Assembly: GCA_024711295.1 (NCBI GenBank)
Contig: JANJTB010000029.1
Location: 37,157-101,156 of the forward strand
Source: a bacterium
GTDB taxonomy: Bacteria > Bacteroidota > Ignavibacteria > Kapaibacteriales > UBA2268
Reading direction: 5' to 3'
Length of the DNA: 64,000 nucleotides
The notes beneath the pieces were generated by a model. It worked only from the letters and a program-made list of their open reading frames with translations, was not told where the DNA came from and searched no databases. A program made the position numbers and the translations under genes. Of the stretch, positions 17,012 to 24,878 are shown piece by piece; within the stretch, counting starts at the first letter, position 1; each line of letters begins with the position of its first letter.

Positions 17012-17488
17012 TGGTTGTATTTATTTAGAAATTGTCATAAATACTAAAAGTAATAATAAATCAATTACAATAACATATTAGAAACAGATCGAATCATTAT
17101 ATTAAATTTCTCTAATCTAACTTACTTTTTTTTACACACCATTAGGATTGTAATGGCTCATAAATTATCCGATTTTTCCAAAACGTCGCATGATTAATAG
17201 GTTAGTTTTTTTATTAATTTATATTGCTTCGGACTTTAGTAGAACATTATACCTCTTACAGTGTTTTTTTTGTCAAAAGTATTTTTGAGTCATAAAAATC
17301 ATAAAAACGATATTTTTTATTGCCTATTACTCCAAATTTGCACTAGTTTATTTATGTTTTTTTGTTCAATTTTTCTCATAAAAAAATTAAATAATATTAT
17401 ACAATTTGTAAATATTTGCTTGCAGTTATTAATTATTTTATTATTTTTACAATTGACAATATCTCAATATTTACAAAACGTATATAAC
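17012..17488. other. Intergenic region, about 480 bp, AT-rich
   Basis: The frame of the downstream HTH gene stays open leftwards to 17261 and would encode a hydrophobic, low-complexity stretch. Codon use and composition make this look like open but non-coding AT-rich DNA. A short inverted repeat CCATTA-GGATTG-TAATGG lies at about 17139-17156. I see no RNA gene or terminator. Confidence 0.5.
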
Positions 17489-17881
17489 ATGATAAAGCCG
17501 AAATCACACAATGTTAATATTATGGTTAAGCGACTCAAGCGACATCTCAAAATCAAGTCTGACTATGAGCTGTCAACTTATCTTGGGCTAAGTAGAAACA
17601 CAATTTCGATGTGGAAACAACGAAAAAGTTTTGATTATGATTTGATAATGGCAAAATGTCCTGACATATCAATAGACTATCTTCTAACGGGTGTACAGCC
17701 GGAATTAATGTCAGAAAGAAACAGAATACTAAATTATTATCAAATACCTCTGATGCAAATTGATGTAAATCAACAGCCTATTATCAACGAAGAACAGATA
17801 CAAAAGAACGCAAGCAATAAAATAGCCGAGTTAGAAGATGAAATTAAAAATATTTACAAAATATTGTCCGAAAAGCTTTAA
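17489..17881 (+). CDS. CI-repressor-type helix-turn-helix regulator
   Basis: A 130-residue DNA-binding protein. Residues about 12-66 (VKRLKRHLKIKSDYELSTYLGLSRNTISMWKQRKS ... DISIDYLLTG) match the phage CI repressor HTH domain, with the recognition helix in SRNTISMWKQR. The remainder is polar, ending in a predicted coiled coil (NKIAELEDEIKNIYKILSEKL) likely to drive dimerisation. There is no S24 peptidase domain, so it is not a LexA-like self-cleaving repressor. The ATG at 17489 gives a normal N-terminus, and an ATG at 17522 is also possible. The PAS gene follows by 9 bp, so the two probably share a transcript. Confidence 0.72.
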   Translation: MIKPKSHNVNIMVKRLKRHLKIKSDYELSTYLGLSRNTISMWKQRKSFDYDLIMAKCPDISIDYLLTGVQPELMSERNRILNYYQIPLMQIDVNQQPIINEEQIQKNASNKIAELEDEIKNIYKILSEKL

Positions 17882-17890
17882 CTTTTAATT

Positions 17891-18304
17891 ATGCCTAAAA
17901 GCGCTCAATACGGAAAATTCCTTAAAACACATGAGGCAATCAATATATTCCTCAAAAGTATGCCTGATTTGATTCTTATTCAGGACAGGTATGGTGTTTA
18001 CATTGATTATTTTACACAAAACAACAATGTTTTGATTGCTCCACCGGATGCTTTTATCGGCAAGAATATGCACGAATTTCTTCCACATGATTTAGTGAAG
18101 GAAATCACACCATTATTCAATGAAGTAATAGATAAAAAAGAGCTAAGAATCTACGAATACTCCTTGAATCTTGATGGAGTGACCAAATATTTCGAAACAA
18201 GAATGAACCTATATAATGAAGATAAGGTTCTATCCATTGTAAGGGATATATCAGACAAAGTAAAGGCAGAAAAAGAGAATAATATCCAAACTTGGCATTT
18301 TTGA
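17891..18304 (+). CDS. PAS-domain sensor protein, N-terminal part of a frameshifted gene
   Basis: A 137-residue PAS domain: FLKSMPDLILIQDRYGVYIDY, then FIGKNMHEFLPHDLVKEITPLFNEVIDKKELRIYEYSLNLDG and the typical end ILSIVRDISDKVKAEKEN. PAS domains bind small ligands or sense redox or light. The reading frame stops at 18304 after an unrelated-looking tail (NIQTWHF). In the +1 frame, translation continues from about 18275 as ISKLGIFDNDFLNSLYNN into the next entry. The A5 run at 18270-18274 is a likely slip site. It may be a real split gene, a frameshift mutation, a sequencing error or programmed frameshifting. Confidence 0.7.
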   Translation: MPKSAQYGKFLKTHEAINIFLKSMPDLILIQDRYGVYIDYFTQNNNVLIAPPDAFIGKNMHEFLPHDLVKEITPLFNEVIDKKELRIYEYSLNLDGVTKYFETRMNLYNEDKVLSIVRDISDKVKAEKENNIQTWHF

Positions 18305-18362
18305 CAATGATTTTTTAAATTCTCTCTACAATAATGATGAGAATATTCTAAGTGACCAAGGC

Positions 18363-18632
18363 ATGCAAAATTTATTAGAAAAAAGTAACGACAAAAAAAG
18401 AAAAAGTGACCATGATAGTGAAGATAAAAGCTTTTCTTTCGAAATTGTCACGGTAAAATTCAGTGAACTACAGGCAGGAAATATCCTGGCAAGCAATATT
18501 GAAGATGAATCAGGAAATATCCTTATACCTGAAGGGCAAGAAATTTTTGATGACTTAATACAAGTATTACTTAAGTACAAACATCATCAAAAAATCAAAG
18601 AACCAATCTATATACTAAAAGAAAATAATTAA
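18363..18632 (+). CDS. C-terminal part of the frameshifted PAS protein, with HD-GYP-associated output-type domain
   Basis: An 89-residue frame whose second half, VKFSELQAGNILASNIEDESGNILIPEGQEI ... EPIYIL, matches the C-terminal domain of the HD-GYP protein at 30437-31330 (VNALEPGMMFAEDYFTSYGLLMAAKGETI). This pattern, xLxxGxxLAxDIxDxxGxxLxPxGxxIT, is common in c-di-GMP-related regulators. The frame is open well upstream of its first ATG, back to about 18275, and joins the PAS domain if one base is skipped. It is therefore probably not an independent gene. A strong terminator follows. Confidence 0.55.
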   Translation: MQNLLEKSNDKKRKSDHDSEDKSFSFEIVTVKFSELQAGNILASNIEDESGNILIPEGQEIFDDLIQVLLKYKHHQKIKEPIYILKENN

Positions 18633-18658
18633 ACTAAATATAAAGAACAAAGCAAAAA

Positions 18659-18690
18659 AAAACTAATGAAATGATTCATTAGTTTTTTTT
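18659..18690. terminator. Bidirectional terminator between the PAS gene and the 2-oxoglutarate dehydrogenase gene
   Basis: A perfect 11-bp stem (AAACTAATGAA / TTCATTAGTTT) with a 4-nt loop, T-rich on both sides, serving both convergent transcripts. Confidence 0.85.
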
Positions 18691-18698
18691 CTCTCTAA

Positions 18699-21600
18699 TC
18701 AGCTTAATGCCTTATTCATAATTGACTCCTGTTCACGAGTATGTATGCTATGAATTCCTGTAGCAGTAGCAGCACTTGATTTACGGCCGACATACTTTAA
18801 TAATCCGGATAACTCAGGTAAATTCTCTTCTAAGGAAGTTCTGATAAAGTTCCAAGCACCCTGATTTTTCGGCTCTTCCTGTACCCATACTAATTCATTG
18901 CATGATGAATATTGAGCAAAAAGTTGTCTGAATAACTCAAAATGAAACGGATAAATTTGCTCAACCCTTAGTATTGCAATATCTTTGATATTTTCTTTTG
19001 TACGCTCAGTGACCAGCTCATAATACACTTTACCGGTACAAATTAAAACTTTTCTGACATTTTTTTTATCTACAAAATCATCATCAAAAATATGATGGAA
19101 TTTTCCTTCACTAAAATCTCTGATAGAAGATACAGCCAGAGGATGTCTCAGCATACTCTTGGGTGTCATCAAAATCATTGGGATTTTGACAGGCATCATT
19201 GTTTGACGTCTCAAAGCATGATAGTAGTTTGCCGGTGTCGAAAAATTACATACAAACATATTATTCTCCGCACATAGCTGCAAATATCTTTCTAATCTTG
19301 CACTTGAATGCTCAGGACCCTGCCCGTCGTACCCATGAGGCAACAACATAACCAGGTTGCTAGTTTGCCCCCATTTTACTTCAGCACATGATAAATACTG
19401 ATCAACGACAGTTTGAGCATTGTTGGCAAAATCCCCAAATTGTGCTTCCCACATAGTTAAACCGTCACGGGATATTACGCTATAACCATATTCAAATCCC
19501 AATACAGCCATTTCTGACAATGGGCTGTCGAAAACTCTGAATACAGCTTGCTGTTTACGTATATGATTTAGCGGAATGTAATCAATCTCTCTTTGGAAAT
19601 CAGTATAAACAGAATGTCTTTGGCTGAAAGTACCTCGTCTGCTATCTTGACCGGATAATCTGACTTCCTTACCTTCAATTAGCAAGCTGCCGATTGCAAG
19701 CAACTCACCCATAGCCCAATCAATTATTGGCTTATCAGATTCCATCATCTCAGCACGTTTTTTTAGCAGCGACTTTATTTTAGGATTTAGAATAAAATCT
19801 TCGGGCTCTTTGGAAAGTGCACTTCCAATTTCTTTCAATTCTGAAACGGTTTTTGCTGTATCAAAATCACTAAAAACTGCAACAGACTTATCTTCAACAA
19901 TTAAACGACTCTGATCGGATTTATCCTTACGTCTTGCATAAGCATCATCGAGTCGCTCTTTCAAGTCATTGTAAATCGCATCAATCTCAAGCTGTGTTAT
20001 TGTATTTTCTTTTATCAACTGATTTTCGTATATTTTAGCTACGTTAGTCATTGATTTAATTCTCTTATAGAGAAGAGGTTGAGTATATGATGGTTCGTCA
20101 CCTTCGTTATGACCATACTTTCTATAACACAACATATCAATGATAACATCTTGCTTAAATTTTGACCTGAATTGAAATGCAAATGCTGCTGCTGTACGAA
20201 CAGCTTCGGGATCATTTCCGTTAACGTGAATAATAGGAGATTGAATCATTTTAGCAATATCTGTAGCATAAATTGTAGATCTTGATGATTCAACATTAGT
20301 AGTAAATCCAATTTGATTGTTTATAATTATATGAATAGTCCCACCTGTTTTATACCCATCAAGCAGGGATAAATTTAGTGTTTCGGCAACGATGCCTTGG
20401 CCTGCAAAAGCAGCATCTCCATGTACCAATACCGGAAGTGCCTTGTAATAGGTTTTGTCTCCAATTTCATTCTCAAGAGCTCTTGCCATACCTTCTACAA
20501 CCGGATCAACAAGTTCAAGATGTGATGGATTTGGTGATAATAATATATTGCACTGCGAACCATCACCTGTACGGTACACTCCCCTATCACCAAGATGATA
20601 TTTAACATCACCCGAACCTTGGTAAGTATCTTCATCAATATGGCCTTCGAACTCTTTAAACATCTTTGTAAATGATTTGCCTATATTATTAGCCAAAACA
20701 TTCAGACGACCTCGATGCGCCATACCTATAACAACTGTGTGGATATCTTTTTCAGCAGATTCCTGCAAAATTTTGTCTAAAAGAATTATAAATGATTCAC
20801 CCCCTTCCAGAGAAAATCTTTTATGTCCGACAAACTTTGTGTGAAGGTAATTTTCGAATACCTCTGCTTCAATTAATTTAGTCAATATCTGGATTTTTTC
20901 ATCTTTTGTGTATTCTATAGTATTTCTAGTTGTTTCTAATTTTTTCTTTATCCAATCCTTTACTTCTGGACTTTGAATATGCATAAACTCAATACCAGTT
21001 GAGCCACAGTATGTTTCTCGCAGTAATTCAATTATGTCTCTCAAAGGTAAATTATTACTTTGCCAAGTATCATCAGCATGAAAAACTCTGTCCAAATCCC
21101 AAATAGTAAACCCATAATAAGCAGGATCGAGCTCAGGGTAATAATAGGTTTCGTAACCCAAAGGATTAACTGACGCCAGCAAATGCCCTCGTACCCTATA
21201 AGCATTAATCATCTGCATTACATGAGCACCTTTTTCGATGTCATCGTTTTGGGTATTAAAGCTAAATTTCTCTGTCGAAAAATCTTTTTGCCATTTAATC
21301 GGTTCGAAAGGTATTTTTAAACTATAAAAAATCTGCTCATAGAATTGTCCTTCACCAAGAAGAAGCCTGTTCATAAATGATAAGAATTCTGCAGCCTCGG
21401 CACCATGGATAATTCTGTGGTCGTATGTATTAGAAATATTAACAACTTTGGAAACAGCAAGTTTAGTAAGAACATCAGGTCGAACTGCCTGAAATTCAAT
21501 TGGATAGTCAATAAGACCTGCTGAAATAACCATCCCCTGACCTTTGAATAATCTCGGATGCGACATTGTTGTACCAATCATACCTGGATTCATCAATGTA

Positions 21601-22289
21601 ATCGAAACATCGGTCAAATCTGAAAATTCAAGTTTTCCGCTTCTTGCTTTGTCGAGCAATTCATCGAACTGAACAACAAAATCATAAAAATTCAAATTCT
21701 GAGCATCACGTAAACATGGTATTACCAGTAATCTGGAACCATCTTTAGCAACAATATCAACAGCGAGTCCAACATTGATGCTTTCTTTTCTTACACGGAC
21801 GGCTTTACCTTCCTTAATATCAAAAGAGTCATTCAGTCTTGGATATTTCTGAAGTGATTTTACTACACTCCAAGCCAATAGATGAGTAAAAGATACTCTT
21901 GGTTTGCGAAGTTTATAATGATAGCGGTTGATGATTCGCCTATTTTCATCCAGAGCTTTCACAGCCATTGTACGGGTAGAAGTAGCTGATGGAACATCTA
22001 AGCTTTCTATCATGTCAATTATATGCTTTGAATCTTCACTTGAAAAATCACTTAAATTACCTGAAAAAACTCTTGAACTACCTGACTTATTATATGAAAT
22101 TCCATTACCATTTGGTCTTGAAGTAATTCCACTTACTTCAGTAGCTGGTACTGGTTTTTCGTCAATTACAAAAAGAGATTTGCCATGTATTTTCTCAAAA
22201 TAACTTTTCCATTCAGGGCTAACTGAATCAGGATCCTTCAAAAAATTAAAATATAATTCATCTTCGAATGCAGAATTTAAGTTTATCAT
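18699..22289 (-). CDS. Multifunctional 2-oxoglutarate dehydrogenase E1 with fused E2 catalytic domain (KGD/OdhA type)
   Basis: Converts 2-oxoglutarate to succinyl-CoA (with an E3 and a lipoylated partner), or decarboxylates it, in the TCA cycle. At 1,196 residues it has the mycobacterial KGD layout. A short N-terminal helix (NSAFEDELYFNFLKDPDSVSPEW) and linker precede an E2-type acyltransferase domain (about 90-330, active-site DHRIIHGAEAAEF near 290). The full TPP-dependent E1 follows, from about 345: MINAYRVRGHLLA, GMAHRGRLN near 521, then VHGDAAFAGQG and GHNEGDEPSYTQP. There is no lipoyl domain, so it should need another E2 in trans, such as the two-lipoyl E2 at 1-1433. It stands alone, between a terminator and a divergent outer-membrane gene. 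Confidence 0.95.
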   Translation of the reverse strand: MINLNSAFEDELYFNFLKDPDSVSPEWKSYFEKIHGKSLFVIDEKPVPATEVSGITSRPNGNGISYNKSGSSRVFSGNLSDFSSEDSKHIIDMIESLDVPSATSTRTMAVKALDENRRIINRYHYKLRKPRVSFTHLLAWSVVKSLQKYPRLNDSFDIKEGKAVRVRKESINVGLAVDIVAKDGSRLLVIPCLRDAQNLNFYDFVVQFDELLDKARSGKLEFSDLTDVSITLMNPGMIGTTMSHPRLFKGQGMVISAGLIDYPIEFQAVRPDVLTKLAVSKVVNISNTYDHRIIHGAEAAEFLSFMNRLLLGEGQFYEQIFYSLKIPFEPIKWQKDFSTEKFSFNTQNDDIEKGAHVMQMINAYRVRGHLLASVNPLGYETYYYPELDPAYYGFTIWDLDRVFHADDTWQSNNLPLRDIIELLRETYCGSTGIEFMHIQSPEVKDWIKKKLETTRNTIEYTKDEKIQILTKLIEAEVFENYLHTKFVGHKRFSLEGGESFIILLDKILQESAEKDIHTVVIGMAHRGRLNVLANNIGKSFTKMFKEFEGHIDEDTYQGSGDVKYHLGDRGVYRTGDGSQCNILLSPNPSHLELVDPVVEGMARALENEIGDKTYYKALPVLVHGDAAFAGQGIVAETLNLSLLDGYKTGGTIHIIINNQIGFTTNVESSRSTIYATDIAKMIQSPIIHVNGNDPEAVRTAAAFAFQFRSKFKQDVIIDMLCYRKYGHNEGDEPSYTQPLLYKRIKSMTNVAKIYENQLIKENTITQLEIDAIYNDLKERLDDAYARRKDKSDQSRLIVEDKSVAVFSDFDTAKTVSELKEIGSALSKEPEDFILNPKIKSLLKKRAEMMESDKPIIDWAMGELLAIGSLLIEGKEVRLSGQDSRRGTFSQRHSVYTDFQREIDYIPLNHIRKQQAVFRVFDSPLSEMAVLGFEYGYSVISRDGLTMWEAQFGDFANNAQTVVDQYLSCAEVKWGQTSNLVMLLPHGYDGQGPEHSSARLERYLQLCAENNMFVCNFSTPANYYHALRRQTMMPVKIPMILMTPKSMLRHPLAVSSIRDFSEGKFHHIFDDDFVDKKNVRKVLICTGKVYYELVTERTKENIKDIAILRVEQIYPFHFELFRQLFAQYSSCNELVWVQEEPKNQGAWNFIRTSLEENLPELSGLLKYVGRKSSAATATGIHSIHTREQESIMNKALS

Positions 22290-22522
22290 CTCGAACTATG
22301 TAAATATTTGAATTAATGTAAATACAAAAAGATGTTAACGTCTGATAATATGCAAAATTTTGAATTATTTATCTTATATTTCAATTCTTTAATTTGGAAT
22401 TTAAATAGTTTAAATCAATACTTATAATAATATCAAATATTTTGAATTTTATGTGAAACCTTTATCAAATTATTGCGTTTTAAAAGTCATATTAAGACAT
22501 TTTGATAAATAACAGGGAGTTT

Positions 22523-23422
22523 ATGATGAAAAATTTTATGCTGCTGTTTGCACTTATAATTGGTGTTAATTTTCAAAACAGTATTGCTCAAGATTCAAGT
22601 ATGACCAATTCACCTTCTGATGCTATAGAAGAAGAATGGGATTTAGTTAGATTCAGATTTCAAAATTTTAACAAACCAAGAATTGATGTTAATTATGGAT
22701 TCACATCAGTTTCTTATGATAAAGACTTTGTAGCCAGTGAATTTCATGATAATAATGCAATTGAAATTAAATTAGGATTTGATAAAATCCAAAAATATAG
22801 ATTTACTGATAATATATATAGATTTAACTATTCTTACATTGGAATAGCCAATAATCAGCAATTTTCTACAAAATATGACGAGACAAATAATCAGGAATTG
22901 AGAATAGAAACCTGGAGGATCAGCTTAGGGAATTTGGAAGGTTTTGGATATGATTTAGGTTCAAATATCAAGCTTGGCTTTGGGGAAGGTAACACAATGG
23001 TTTGGACTCAGAACAATTTTATTGATAAATCTCAGAACCAAAGTGACAATCATTGGTTTGATTATGTAGGTGATTCCTTTAGATTTGGTGCACAGACAGA
23101 ATCTAATATCAACCTGAAAATTGGTGATTACGTTGGATTAAATGCTGCTTACGAACGAACAGCAGTATTTCCTAGACACATGTTTTGGTATTGGGCTGGT
23201 AGTGAGATTACTCGCGGAATTGGTTCAGGTCTAATAGGTTGGTTTGTAAGGGAAGTAGGTAAGAGTACACCAGAGGCAGTTCCGGTAGTTAATTTTCTTC
23301 TCAAAAATGGTCTTAATTATGGATTTTATGAGCTTAGGAAAAAGAACATGAATTGGCCCTTTGATACAGAACCAGCTTTAATGTTTGATACCTTTAAGAT
23401 TGGTGTAAGCGCATCATTTTGA
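22523..23422 (+). CDS. Outer-membrane barrel-like protein, paralogue of 7030-7899
   Basis: A 299-residue exported protein: signal peptide MMKNFMLLFALIIGVNFQNSIAQ, then strand-like repeats rich in aromatic and glycine residues, ending in FKIGVSASF with the terminal aromatic typical of outer-membrane barrels. LRKKNMNWPFDTEP and DTFKIG match the C-terminus of 7030-7899. The ATG at 22523 (or 22526) is chosen because GGGAG lies just upstream; the open frame from 22502 starts with TTG and would add an unlikely leader. Function unknown. Confidence 0.65.
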   Translation: MMKNFMLLFALIIGVNFQNSIAQDSSMTNSPSDAIEEEWDLVRFRFQNFNKPRIDVNYGFTSVSYDKDFVASEFHDNNAIEIKLGFDKIQKYRFTDNIYRFNYSYIGIANNQQFSTKYDETNNQELRIETWRISLGNLEGFGYDLGSNIKLGFGEGNTMVWTQNNFIDKSQNQSDNHWFDYVGDSFRFGAQTESNINLKIGDYVGLNAAYERTAVFPRHMFWYWAGSEITRGIGSGLIGWFVREVGKSTPEAVPVVNFLLKNGLNYGFYELRKKNMNWPFDTEPALMFDTFKIGVSASF

Positions 23423-23441
23423 TTAAATATTCCCCAAAAAA

Positions 23442-23482
23442 ATAAAGGGATTGTTCAAATTTGAGCAACCCTTTATCTTTTA
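23442..23482. terminator. Bidirectional terminator between the barrel protein and ssb
   Basis: AAAGGG-A-TTGTTCAAA pairs with TTTGAGCAACCCTTT (one bulge, one wobble). T-rich tracts lie on both strands. Confidence 0.75.
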
Positions 23483-23491
23483 ATTCATATA

Positions 23492-23962
23492 TTAAAATGG
23501 AACTTCATCATCAGGTGTTGGAGAGCCATCAAACTCAATGTCATCATCAGCAACATTTGTATATGATTTTGAAGGTTGATTATCATAAGACTTAGATGAA
23601 TAAGACTGATTTCCACCACCACCTTCTACTTTGTCAAGAAAAACTATCTCTCTAGCTAATACTTCGGTAATATACCTGGTAACACCATCTTTCCCTTCGT
23701 ATTGTCTATGCTTTAGTGCTCCTTCCACATATAGTTTACTACCTTTTTTACCATATTGAGAAATTCTGTCTGCTAATTTATCCCACGCAACTATGCTGTG
23801 CCAGTCAGTATTTTCTTTCCACTCGTTTGAGTTTTTGTCTAAATATCTCTCGGATGTCGCGATGCTAAAAGTACAAACAGACCTACCCTGTGGTGTTGAA
23901 CGAAGTTCAGGGTCCTTACCCATATTTCCCAGTATAATTACTTTGTTGACTGAATATGCCAT
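23492..23962 (-). CDS. ssb: Single-stranded DNA-binding protein
   Basis: Binds ssDNA in replication, recombination and repair. The 156 residues begin with the SSB OB fold (VNKVIILGNMGKDPELRSTPQGRSVCTFSIATSE, then WHSIVAWDKLADRISQYGKKGSKLYVEGALKHRQYEGKDGV). A glycine/serine/asparagine-rich linker follows, ending in the acidic protein-docking tail DDEVPF. Start ATG 23962 has GGAGA upstream. It is the last gene in the minus-strand run that includes holA and sbcCD, separated from the gene before it by 61 bp, so it may also have its own promoter. Confidence 0.95.
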   Translation of the reverse strand: MAYSVNKVIILGNMGKDPELRSTPQGRSVCTFSIATSERYLDKNSNEWKENTDWHSIVAWDKLADRISQYGKKGSKLYVEGALKHRQYEGKDGVTRYITEVLAREIVFLDKVEGGGGNQSYSSKSYDNQPSKSYTNVADDDIEFDGSPTPDDEVPF

Positions 23963-24023
23963 TTTATCTCCAAATTGTAAAGTTCATAGGTTTCCAAAAT
24001 AACAAAAAAAAATTAAATATTAC

Positions 24024-24848
24024 CTAAAAATATATCAACTGAAAGCCAATACCATCATAATTATCTTTAGTATCGTAAAACATCCCATGCATACTTGAGC
24101 CAAAATATTTATAATATCCGAAGAATACACCAAAATCTTTAAATAGTTTTAAGTTCAGACCCAATTGGCCCGAGAAATTTGTAAACTCTTTCTCACCTTT
24201 TTTAATATCAATTCCTCCGGATATACTTAATATTTTGAATATTTTCTTTTCAAAGTCTATACCTAAATAAGGTAAAAAATCGTTTAAATCACCAGGAGTG
24301 GTCGAAAAAATCCAGTAAAATCCACCATAAAGTCTGTAATCAATAATATTATTGCTGTTTTTGTAAGCTAATGCCCAATCTACAAATTCCCTACTATAAA
24401 CAAATGGCTGTTTATAAAAAACACCATTTTCGGAGTATCCATCAACTAAATGTGATGAGATATGTGCAATTCGTATTCTTGAGGCAAAGTTCAAATCCTT
24501 TATTCTGAAATCTGTCGAAGAATTGATTCCAAAATAATAATCCGATGTCTCTACCGGAAACTTAAAGTTCTTCTCGGATCTAAGTCTGGTGTATGTAAAA
24601 AAGTCACCGCCAAAACTGAAACTTATACCAGAATTGTCACTTGCCCTGTATAAATCAAGTGATGTGCCAATATCTAATCTGAGATTATCTTCTGACATGT
24701 TGATAATACTTCCAATTCTAGGCTCAAAGATCGCTGCAGTAAATGGCTTAAACAACAGTATCTTACTATCTTCAACATCTGTATATACATTCATAAATGA
24801 AGTCAACAGTACTATTATAATTAATATGATGTAATTGATTATTCTCAT
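24024..24848 (-). CDS. Exported barrel-like protein, possibly DUF1207 family
   Basis: A 274-residue protein with a signal segment (about 4-22) followed by many short amphipathic strands and a C-terminal GIGFQLIYF, fitting an outer-membrane barrel. FKPFTAAIFEPRIGS near the start and RIAHISSHLVDGY in the middle resemble the DUF1207 pattern (EPR..., HxSSHLGDE). That assignment is from memory and moderate. It sits 30 bp downstream of sbcC, an odd place for an envelope protein, and is probably co-transcribed with it. Confidence 0.6.
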   Translation of the reverse strand: MRIINYIILIIIVLLTSFMNVYTDVEDSKILLFKPFTAAIFEPRIGSIINMSEDNLRLDIGTSLDLYRASDNSGISFSFGGDFFTYTRLRSEKNFKFPVETSDYYFGINSSTDFRIKDLNFASRIRIAHISSHLVDGYSENGVFYKQPFVYSREFVDWALAYKNSNNIIDYRLYGGFYWIFSTTPGDLNDFLPYLGIDFEKKIFKILSISGGIDIKKGEKEFTNFSGQLGLNLKLFKDFGVFFGYYKYFGSSMHGMFYDTKDNYDGIGFQLIYF

Positions 24849-24878
24849 TTTTACTTTCTTAATATTAAAAAAAATCGT

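Noticed and set aside
17261..17488. Hydrophobic N-terminal extension of the HTH gene, suggesting a membrane-bound regulator
   Set aside because: Low-complexity AT-rich sequence with no start signal. The ATG at 17489 gives a normal CI-type HTH protein.
20378..20605. Antisense open frames inside the 2-oxoglutarate dehydrogenase gene and similar frames in other long genes
   Set aside because: They mirror the codon pattern of the real genes and show no family features or start signals.
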